In this document: in pieces, positions 13,219-20,155 of the stretch | Layout of the letters: the number at the start of each line of letters is the position of its first letter | Position numbering within the stretch: position 1 is the stretch's first letter | Source of the DNA: Bacillota bacterium | GTDB taxonomy: Bacteria; Bacillota; Clostridia; Oscillospirales; Acutalibacteraceae | Reading direction: 5' to 3' | Length of the DNA: 26,760 nucleotides | Assembly (NCBI GenBank): GCA_023412845.1 | Contig: JAEZRH010000168.1 | Coordinates: forward strand, 1-26,760 | Translations under genes and position numbers: made by a program | The notes under the pieces: model-generated | The model's database searches: none | Told to the model about the DNA's origin: nothing | What the model saw: only the letters and a program-made list of their open reading frames with translations

Positions 13219-16200
13219 TTATATTTCGTCCCCGCCAAGAAGGCTCAGCGTATCCCGCAGCGTTCCCAGCGGCTCCGTGCCGGAGGGGATCTTTACGCTG
13301 ATGTAGGGCTTGGTCCCTGCGTTCAGCATCACGCGGCCGCGCATGGCGGCGACGAGGCTGCCGACGCTTTTCATGTCGAAGCCGTCGCGGAACAGCAGGA
13401 GTTTGCCGTCCTGCTGGCGTATCTCCCGGATGCCGAGGTGCGAAGCCTGGTTGCGCAGCAGGGCGATCTGCAGAAGGCCGTTCACACTCTGGGGCGGCTC
13501 GCCGAACCGGTCGATCAGCTCGTCGGTCACGTCCATGGCGTCCGCCTGGGTGCGGATGTCCGCAATGCGGCGGTAGATATCCAGCCGCTGCCCGGTGTCT
13601 GCGATATATTCCTCCGGGATATGTGCCTGCACCTGCAGGTCCACAAGGCACTCCTCGCCGTACTCCTGCACCTGCTCGCCCTTTTCGCGCTGAACCGCCT
13701 CCGACAAAAGGTGCAGGTACATGTCGTAGCCCACGGCTTCCATATGGCCGTGCTGTTCCCCGCCGAGGATGTTGCCCGCGCCGCGGATCTCCATGTCGCG
13801 CATCGCGATTTTGAACCCGGAGCCGAACTCCGTGAACTGCCGGATGGCGGAAAGGCGCTTCTGCGCCACTTCGGAGAGGACCTTGTTGCGGGTGAAGGTC
13901 AGGTACGCATAGGCGCGGCGGCTCGAACGCCCCACGCGCCCGCGGATCTGGTGCAGCTGCGAAAGGCCCATGCGGTCGGCGTTCTCGATGATGAGCGTGT
14001 TCACGTTCGGCACGTCGACGCCGGTCTCGATAATGGTCGTGCAGACAAGCACGTCGATCTCCTGCTCGATGAGGCGCCGCCAGACCTCCGAAAGCTCCTG
14101 CTCGCTCATTTTGCCGTGGCCGAAGCCGACCTTCGCCTCGGGGATATCCTTCTGGATGCGGGCGGCGGTGCGCTCGATGCTGGCCACGTCGTTGTGCAGG
14201 TAATAGACCTGCCCGCCGCGCCGCAGTTCCCGGCGGATGGCTTCGTCGACGATGCCGTTGTCATGCTCCAGAACATAGGTCTGCACGGGGTGCCGGTCGC
14301 GCGGCGCTTCCTCGATCACGCTCATGTCCCGGATGCCGGAGAGCGCCATGTTCAGCGTGCGCGGGATCGGCGTGGCCGAAAGCGTCAGCACGTCCACGTC
14401 TCTGTACTTTGTTTTCAGGCGTTCCTTCTGCGCCACGCCGAAACGCTGCTCCTCGTCCACGACGATGAGCCCCAGGTCGCGGAACTCCACGTCCTGCGAG
14501 ATCAGCCGGTGCGTCCCGACGACGGCGTCGATTTCGCCGCGCTTCAGCTTCCGGAGGATCTCCTCCTGCTCTTTCGGCGTACGGAAGCGCGAAAGCAGCT
14601 CCACCCGCACGGGGAAGCCCTCCATGCGGCGGGTTATGGTCTGGTAGTGCTGCCACGCGAGTATGGTCGTCGGCACCAGCATGGCGCACTGTTTCGAATC
14701 CGTCACACACTTGAACGCGGCGCGCAGCGCGACTTCCGTTTTGCCGAAGCCGACGTCGCCGCACAGCAGGCGGTCCATCGGCACACCCCGTTCCATGTCG
14801 CTTTTGATCTCTTCAATGCAGCGCAGCTGGTCGTCCGTCTCCTCAAACTCAAAGTGCGCCTCAAAGTCGTGCTGCCAATCAGTGTCCGGCGGGAAGGCGT
14901 GGCCCTTCGCCTGCATCCGCGCGGCGTAGAGGGCGATGAGGTCCTTTGCGATGTCCTTGACGGCGCGGCGCACCCTGGCTTTCGCCTTCTGCCAGTCGGT
15001 GCCGCCCAGCTTGCTCAGTTTTACCCCGGCGTCCTCGCGGGGGCCGATGTACTTCGACACCATGTCGAGCTGCGTCACCGGCACGTAGAGCGTATCTCCC
15101 CGCGCGTACTGCAGCTTGATATAGTCCTTCACTACGCCCTGCATGTCGATCTTGTGGATTCCCTCGAACACACCGATGCCGTGCGTCGCGTGCACCACGT
15201 AATCGCCCGGCGAAAGATCGGAGATGTCGGTGATCGCCTGTCCCTGCTTTGCGCGCCTCACCTTTTTGGCCTTTGCTGGCATGGTGCGCCCTCGGGTGAT
15301 GAGCCCGAAAAATGCGGCCGGGTACTCGATGCCCCCGGTGAGCGCGCCGGGCGTCACCACGACCTCGCCGCGTTCTATTCTTTCCGGATTTTCTTGATAT
15401 ACCGCAGGGAATCCCATGTCGCGCAGGTCGTCCGCGACGGTCTTCGCGGCGCGCCCGTTGCCCGCCAGCACGGCGCATGCCCATTTGTTCTCCAGCATGG
15501 CGCGGAGGTCTTCCGCCAAAAGCTGCATGCTGCCGCCCCACGCGGAGAGCTGCCGCGCCGTCATGTTCAACTGGAGGCGCACCGGCGTGTCATAGCCGCC
15601 GTGCACGAAGGAGTCGAGGTATACCGCGCCGCTTTTTTCATACTGCGCCGCGGCGTGGGCCCAATCGCGGGAATAGGTGTCCAGTCCCCGGCAGAGCGTC
15701 CCGTCGGCCAGGCAGTCCTTCAGGTCCTCCGACCACTGCCACTGGACGCTCCGCATCCGCTCGCGCTGCGCGACCGGTTCACAGACAAAAAGCTGCGTCC
15801 CGCCGCCGAGGTAATCGAACAGGCAGGCCGTTTCGCCTCCGTAGAGAAGGGGAAGGAATTTATCCGCGTTTCCGAGCGGCAGGCCGTCCCTCAGCTTTTC
15901 GGCCTCGCGCTGGAGGACCTTTCTCGCGGTGGGGGCCGTCTTGCCGCGCAGCTCCGCCGCGAGCTCCCCGATCCGCTCCACAAGGCCTTCCGCATCGCCG
16001 ACGACCGCCTCCGCCGCCGGGCAGACGGTGACGCTGTCCACACGGTCCGTCCTGCGCTGCGTCACGGGGTCGAAAAACGACAGCGTGTCGATCTCGTCGC
16101 CGAAAAATTCGGCGCGCACCGGCTGGTCGGAGCCCGGCGCGAAAAAGTCGAGGATGCCCCCGCGGCGGGAAAACTGCCCCGGCCCCTCGATCTGCGCGGC

Positions 16201-16686
16201 CGCCTCGTATCCGCAGGCGGAAAGCACCTCCAGCACGCGCTCCATTGGCACCTGCATGCCGGGTTTCAGCGTGACGGTGCGCCGCTTCATCTCGTGGGGC
16301 GGAAGGGTGTACTGCAGCGCCGCGTCGACACAGCAGACCACGGCGCAGGGCTCGCCCTCCAGCAGGGCGGTCAGCGCGCGGATGCGCTGGTGCTCGTATT
16401 CGTGCGAGACGCCCTCCGTTTCGTGCAGTGAAAAGTCACGCAGCGGGTAAAACAGCGCGTTCATGCCCATCGCCGACAGGTCGGAGCACAGCCGGTTCGC
16501 CTCCGGTTCGTCACCGGCGACGACAAAGGCCCTGCGCCCGAGTCGGGAGCAGAGCGAGTAGATGATGTTCGCTTTGTGGACCCCGGTCACTCCCGTGACC
16601 GCGGCCGGCAGGGACCGACTCTTCACGGCTGTTTCCAGCTCCGTGAATTCCTTCATCCTGCCGATGGCGCCGGTGAGAAAATCCAT
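13219..16686 (-). CDS. mfd: Transcription-repair coupling factor
   Basis: Mfd displaces RNA polymerase stalled at lesions and recruits UvrA. The 1155-residue protein has the family's domain order: a UvrB-like N-terminal module, an RNA polymerase interaction domain of CarD type around residues 490-500 (GDYVVHATHGIGVFEG), a superfamily 2 translocase with Walker A GDVGFGKTE near residue 642 and the helicase box DEEQRFGV near 743, then HQIRGRVGRSSRRAYAY and a C-terminal TRCF domain. The length is normal. The frame is open to 16770, but ATG at 16686 has TAGGAG seven bases before it. It lies 123 bases behind pth in the same orientation. A 1102-codon antisense frame (13123-16431, plus) overlaps it and is taken as a codon-bias artefact. 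Confidence 0.97.
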   Translation of the reverse strand: MDFLTGAIGRMKEFTELETAVKSRSLPAAVTGVTGVHKANIIYSLCSRLGRRAFVVAGDEPEANRLCSDLSAMGMNALFYPLRDFSLHETEGVSHEYEHQRIRALTALLEGEPCAVVCCVDAALQYTLPPHEMKRRTVTLKPGMQVPMERVLEVLSACGYEAAAQIEGPGQFSRRGGILDFFAPGSDQPVRAEFFGDEIDTLSFFDPVTQRRTDRVDSVTVCPAAEAVVGDAEGLVERIGELAAELRGKTAPTARKVLQREAEKLRDGLPLGNADKFLPLLYGGETACLFDYLGGGTQLFVCEPVAQRERMRSVQWQWSEDLKDCLADGTLCRGLDTYSRDWAHAAAQYEKSGAVYLDSFVHGGYDTPVRLQLNMTARQLSAWGGSMQLLAEDLRAMLENKWACAVLAGNGRAAKTVADDLRDMGFPAVYQENPERIERGEVVVTPGALTGGIEYPAAFFGLITRGRTMPAKAKKVRRAKQGQAITDISDLSPGDYVVHATHGIGVFEGIHKIDMQGVVKDYIKLQYARGDTLYVPVTQLDMVSKYIGPREDAGVKLSKLGGTDWQKAKARVRRAVKDIAKDLIALYAARMQAKGHAFPPDTDWQHDFEAHFEFEETDDQLRCIEEIKSDMERGVPMDRLLCGDVGFGKTEVALRAAFKCVTDSKQCAMLVPTTILAWQHYQTITRRMEGFPVRVELLSRFRTPKEQEEILRKLKRGEIDAVVGTHRLISQDVEFRDLGLIVVDEEQRFGVAQKERLKTKYRDVDVLTLSATPIPRTLNMALSGIRDMSVIEEAPRDRHPVQTYVLEHDNGIVDEAIRRELRRGGQVYYLHNDVASIERTAARIQKDIPEAKVGFGHGKMSEQELSEVWRRLIEQEIDVLVCTTIIETGVDVPNVNTLIIENADRMGLSQLHQIRGRVGRSSRRAYAYLTFTRNKVLSEVAQKRLSAIRQFTEFGSGFKIAMRDMEIRGAGNILGGEQHGHMEAVGYDMYLHLLSEAVQREKGEQVQEYGEECLVDLQVQAHIPEEYIADTGQRLDIYRRIADIRTQADAMDVTDELIDRFGEPPQSVNGLLQIALLRNQASHLGIREIRQQDGKLLLFRDGFDMKSVGSLVAAMRGRVMLNAGTKPYISVKIPSGTEPLGTLRDTLSLLGGDEI

Positions 16687-16809
16687 GAAAGATCTCCTAA
16701 CTTTAACGAGGAAAATAATGACCGTGCGGGACCCTTTTGCTTCCGTTACCGTCCGCCGGACACGGCGCACGTTTCCGCCGGTCTTCGGAGCGGGCCGTCG
16801 GATGCGGCG

Positions 16810-17433
16810 TCACGTTGCGCCCGCCCCGTTGAATTTGTTCATCGCCTCGGCCGCCCCTCCCTGCACCATCAGCCCGACCGCTTCGTAAGCGTGCTCGACG
16901 GCCTGGTAAAACAGTTTGCCGTCCGCTTCCGAAAAGCGGGAAAGCACCCAGTCGGCGAGGTCCCACCGGGGGTCCGGCCGGTCGCCCGTGCCGAGGCGGA
17001 TGCGCGGGAACGTGTCCGCCCCCGCGAGGTAGATGATGTTCTTCATGCCGTTCTGGCCCCCGTCGCTGCCTTTCAGGCGAATGCGCAGCTTGCCTGGGGG
17101 GAACGAGATGTCGTCGTAGAGAATGATAACATGCTCCGGAGGCAGTTTATAAAAATTCATGGCCTCCGTCACGCTCTGACCGCTCAGGTTCATGTACGTG
17201 GAAGGCTTCAGGAGCAGAACTTTCCTGCCGCCGATGACGGCAGTCCCGCAAAGGCCCTTGAATTTGATGCGGTCCAGCTTTGCGCCGGCCTTTTCCGCAA
17301 TGTAGTCGAGCGCCATGAACCCGGCGTTGTGCCGGGTGCCGTCGTACTTCTCCCCCGGATTTCCGAGGCCGACGACGAGGAACTCGACGGGGCCCGCCGG
17401 CTCTGGATTTTTTGCAAAAAGATGTTGAAACAT
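16810..17433 (-). CDS. pth: Peptidyl-tRNA hydrolase
   Basis: Pth releases tRNA from prematurely dropped peptidyl-tRNA. The 207-residue protein shows VVGLGNPGEKY, the catalytic-histidine motif TRHNAG (His35), YMNLSG with Asn82, and YDDIS with Asp107. At the site where the Escherichia coli enzyme has His113 in GGHNG this protein has GGQNG (Gln127-Asn128), a substitution worth noting although the core catalytic residues remain. A seven- or eight-residue N-terminal extension and a short C-terminal tail are ordinary. ATG at 17433 follows GGAGAG at a good distance. In synteny it sits between prs and mfd, as in many Firmicutes, but the ctc/rplY gene often found before it is absent. Confidence 0.96.
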   Translation of the reverse strand: MFQHLFAKNPEPAGPVEFLVVGLGNPGEKYDGTRHNAGFMALDYIAEKAGAKLDRIKFKGLCGTAVIGGRKVLLLKPSTYMNLSGQSVTEAMNFYKLPPEHVIILYDDISFPPGKLRIRLKGSDGGQNGMKNIIYLAGADTFPRIRLGTGDRPDPRWDLADWVLSRFSEADGKLFYQAVEHAYEAVGLMVQGGAAEAMNKFNGAGAT

Positions 17434-17803
17434 GATAACTCTCCGTATTTTCGGCCGGTTCTTACAGGCATAGCTCTACGGCGGGGCGTGCGGCGTACCG
17501 CCGTCAAGCCCCGCCGTGTGGCTTCTAAAACACCTTGCACGGGGAATGCACCCAATTACCTGTGAGTAAACCGAAAGTGCAGGCTTTGCCTGCCCGGGGA
17601 GAGCTTTGAACTCCCAGCGAGAGAGGTCTAACCGCTCCCCCCCGACAACCGTCCTCTGCCGAGGCGCGGCCGAAGTGGTCTTCATTGACGTTAAAAAATG
17701 GGAAAAGGGTCTTTCTGCCCAACAGACAACGCGGGAGCTACCCAAAACTCTCCCGCCAGAGAAAAACCGGAATTTTCGTCGTATCCCACGGTGGAACCGC
17801 GGC
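17434..17803. other. 370-base prs-pth gap with GC-rich hairpins, no convincing gene
   Basis: This gap holds at least two strong inverted repeats: GGCGGGGC/GCCCCGCC (17480-17515), which encloses GCGG-CGTA-CCGC, and GCGGGAG/CTCCCGC (17731-17756). An 89-codon frame on the minus strand (17745-17476) begins with TTG, has no ribosome binding site and resembles no family that I know. GGCGGGAGAG occurs on the minus strand near 17757 and again on the plus strand at 91-100, with loosely similar flanks, hinting at a dispersed element. The prs-pth transcript presumably runs through this region. A T-box-like GGTGGAACCGCGG at 17790-17802 points away from any gene and is not accepted. The region may be a repeat or a structured RNA; nothing firmer can be said. 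Confidence 0.4.
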
Positions 17804-18760
17804 TCAGCGGAACAGCGGAGAAACCGGTTTATCCTCGTAAATTCTCTCGATCGCTTCCGCGAACAGCGGTGCGACGGGAAGCACCGTCATGTTCGGCAGA
17901 CGTTTTTCGGGCGGCAGCGGAATGGTGTCCAGCACCACGGCCTCCTTGATGGGGCTTTCCGAAATGCGCTGCAGGGCCGGGCCGGAGAGCACCGCGTGCG
18001 TGGCGCAGGCGGTCACCTGCAGGGCGCCGTTCTCCATAATGGCCCTCGCCGCGTTGCAAAGCGTGCCGGCGGTGTCGATCATGTCGTCCACCAGGATGAC
18101 CTTCTTGTCCTTCACGCTGCCGATGATGTTCATCACTTCGCTGACGTTGGCCTTCTGGCGGCGTTTGTCTACGATGGCGAGCGGGCAGCCGATGCGTTCC
18201 GCAAAATTGCGCGCGCGCGTCACGGAGCCGAGGTCCGGGGAAACCACAACGTACTCCCCCTCGTGGCCGGTGATGCGCTCCTTGATGTGGGAGGAGAGGA
18301 CGGGCACGCCGAGAAGATGGTCGACGGGAATGTTGAAAAAGCCCTGTATCTGGGCCGCGTGCAGATCCATGGTCAGCACGCGGTTGGCGCCGGCCGTCGT
18401 CAGCAGGTCGGCGACGAGCTTGGCCGTGATGGGGTCGTGCGCCTTGGCCTTGCGGTCCTGCCGCGCGTAGCCGAAGTAGGGGATCACGGCGGTGATGCGC
18501 GCCGCGGAAGCGCGCTTCATGGCATCCATCATGATGAGCAGTTCCATCAGGTTGCTGTTGACCGGCGCGCAGGTTGACTGTACGATGAAGCAGTCGGAGC
18601 CGCGCACGGAATCGTAGATGGAAACGGAGATCTCTCCGTCGCTGAACGTGCTTACCTCGCTCTTCCCCATCGGCAGGCTCAGACACCGCGCAATCTGCTC
18701 CGCCGCCTGACGGCTGGCACTGGCGGCAAAAATTTTAATGTCTTTCCCGTGAAAACTCAT
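17804..18760 (-). CDS. prs: Ribose-phosphate pyrophosphokinase
   Basis: Prs makes phosphoribosyl pyrophosphate from ribose 5-phosphate and ATP for nucleotide, histidine, tryptophan and NAD synthesis. The 318-residue protein has FSDGEISV near the N-terminus, PYFGYARQDRKAK with the flexible-loop residues, DLHAAQIQGFF, SPDLGSVTRA and the PRPP-binding ILVDDMIDTAGT. Length and motifs are those of a class I enzyme. ATG at 18760 has AAGGAA close by and AGGGGG further upstream. It lies 57 bases behind glmU in the same direction, the classical Firmicute glmU-prs pair, and is probably transcribed from the glmU promoter at 19930-19903. UDP-GlcNAc and PRPP synthesis are thus expressed together with pth and mfd. 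Confidence 0.97.
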   Translation of the reverse strand: MSFHGKDIKIFAASASRQAAEQIARCLSLPMGKSEVSTFSDGEISVSIYDSVRGSDCFIVQSTCAPVNSNLMELLIMMDAMKRASAARITAVIPYFGYARQDRKAKAHDPITAKLVADLLTTAGANRVLTMDLHAAQIQGFFNIPVDHLLGVPVLSSHIKERITGHEGEYVVVSPDLGSVTRARNFAERIGCPLAIVDKRRQKANVSEVMNIIGSVKDKKVILVDDMIDTAGTLCNAARAIMENGALQVTACATHAVLSGPALQRISESPIKEAVVLDTIPLPPEKRLPNMTVLPVAPLFAEAIERIYEDKPVSPLFR

Positions 18761-18817
18761 TTCCTTATTATCCCCCTAAATTTACGGCATAGCGCCCCTC
18801 TTGGATTTCGGCTTTCT

Positions 18818-19837
18818 TCACAGAACGGCAAACGGGCCGGCTTTTGTTCCCGGCTTTATGGAACAGTGCCTGCCCCGCACGCAGTCGAGCACGCATCCGG
18901 CGCCGATCAGGCAGCTGTCGAGCACAGTCCCGGGGCCGACGACGCAGCCGTCCCCGATCTCGCAGCGGCCCGTGAGGATCGTTCCCGGCAGGATGGTGCA
19001 GTCCCTGCCGATGCGCACGTCCGGCCCGATGAGCACGCCGTCGGCGCATGGGATATCGACGCCGCCGCGCATGTGGGAGGAAAGGATCATATCCCGCGCG
19101 ATGGTGTTGAGCTCATGCAGCTGAAAACAGTCGTTCGCGCCGCGCACGGCGTTCGCGCTCTGTGCCGGGCTGGCGCCTGCCCGCTTTCCTTCGGCAATCA
19201 GCAGCTCGACGGCGTCAGTCAGGTAATACTCGCCCTGGGAGTTGCTGTTCCTGATCTTCGGCAGGATGTCGAGCAGGTCGTCCGTTCGGAACCAGTAGGC
19301 TCCGGAATTGACCTCCTCCACTGCCAGAACCTCGGGCGACGCGTCCTTCTGCTCCACGATCGCCCGCAGCGAACCTCCGGCCGCGTCTCGGGCGATGCGC
19401 CCGTAGCCGGTCGGGTCGTCGAGCACGGCGGAGATGACGGTGACGGCGTTCCCGTTCGACGTATGTTCCTGCAAAGCGCCCAGAATGGCGGCCGCATCGA
19501 TGAACGGGGCATCGCCGTTCAGGACCAGCACGTTCCCGCCTTTTGCGTGCAGGCACAAAAAATCGGCCGCCATCATCACGGCGTGCCCGGTGCCCTTGCG
19601 CTCCGGCTGCAGAACCGGAACCGCGCTTTTGTCGTGCTCCCGCAGGTATTCGTCCACCCGGTCGTGCAGATGACCGGTGATCACGCATACGTCGCTGAGG
19701 CCCGCGGCGTGCGCGGCGTCCAGCACCCACTGGAGCATAGGTTTGAACAGAACCGGCGAAAGAACTTTCGGCCGGTCCCACTTCATCCGTTTCCCCTCGC
19801 CGGCGGCAAGGATGACGGCACAGTTTTGCTGAGGCAT
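18818..19837 (-). CDS. glmU: GlmU-like N-acetylglucosamine-1-P uridylyltransferase lacking the acetyltransferase half
   Basis: The 339-residue protein has the nucleotidyltransferase signature VILAAGEGKRMKWDRPK at the N-terminus, GTGHA in the sugar-nucleotide pocket, LNGDAPFI at the metal site and EYYLTDAV, all in the GlmU order. After about residue 240 there are only a few left-handed beta-helix hexapeptide turns (IGPDVRIGRDC, IGDGCVVGPG), and the chain ends at GPFAVL. A normal bifunctional GlmU is about 450-460 residues; the region with the acetyl-CoA-binding and catalytic residues is missing, and no other frame before prs supplies it. The protein therefore likely makes UDP-GlcNAc but not GlcNAc-1-P. 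Start: ATG at 19837 with GGAGG seven bases ahead, rather than the open frame at 19855. It leads the glmU-prs-pth-mfd block. Confidence 0.9.
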   Translation of the reverse strand: MPQQNCAVILAAGEGKRMKWDRPKVLSPVLFKPMLQWVLDAAHAAGLSDVCVITGHLHDRVDEYLREHDKSAVPVLQPERKGTGHAVMMAADFLCLHAKGGNVLVLNGDAPFIDAAAILGALQEHTSNGNAVTVISAVLDDPTGYGRIARDAAGGSLRAIVEQKDASPEVLAVEEVNSGAYWFRTDDLLDILPKIRNSNSQGEYYLTDAVELLIAEGKRAGASPAQSANAVRGANDCFQLHELNTIARDMILSSHMRGGVDIPCADGVLIGPDVRIGRDCTILPGTILTGRCEIGDGCVVGPGTVLDSCLIGAGCVLDCVRGRHCSIKPGTKAGPFAVL

Positions 19838-19902
19838 AAATGGACCTCCATACATTTTTCCCCGTACCTGCCGGGTGGCGGGGCTGTATCTCTCCGTCTT
19901 TT

Positions 19903-19930
19903 ATTATCGCATATAAAATCTTTTTTTCAA
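19903..19930 (-). promoter_or_regulatory. Promoter of the glmU-prs block
   Basis: On the minus strand TTGAAA (19930-19925), 16 bases, GATAAT (19908-19903), with TG two bases before the -10. It is divergent from the ppdK promoter. Confidence 0.65.
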
Positions 19931-20064
19931 GTGATATCTTTAACGAAATGTTAAAAACAGACCCTTTTGTTAACACGCCCGGCGCCGGCCGGCGGAAAGA
20001 GCTCAATTTTTTTGCTATAAGGCATAAACTTTTACAAAATCATATAGATTTTGCCCCCACCATT

Positions 20065-20073
20065 TGTTATAAT
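20065..20073 (+). promoter_or_regulatory. Extended -10 promoter of ppdK
   Basis: TGTTATAAT at 20065-20073; the -35 region is poor (TAGATT or TTTTGC). The leader to the start codon is about 75 bases and shows no known riboswitch. Confidence 0.6.
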
Positions 20074-20155
20074 ATGCGTTGAGCGTTATTATTCATCTGA
20101 ATTGGCAGTTTTGCTCACCAAAAATTTCATTTACAATATTCAGGAGGTAATGTTT

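Noticed and set aside
13123..16431. Very long plus-strand frame opposite mfd as a gene
   Set aside because: mfd is unmistakable on the other strand; the antisense frame has no ribosome binding site or family motif and reflects codon bias.
17476..17745. 89-codon minus-strand frame between prs and pth as a protein gene
   Set aside because: TTG start without ribosome binding site, no recognisable domain, and it spans strong hairpins; kept only as part of the structured gap.
17790..17802. GGTGGAACCGCGG, close to the T-box core sequence, plus strand
   Set aside because: It points into the antisense strand of prs, no plus-strand gene follows, and no stem I or specifier structure could be drawn upstream.
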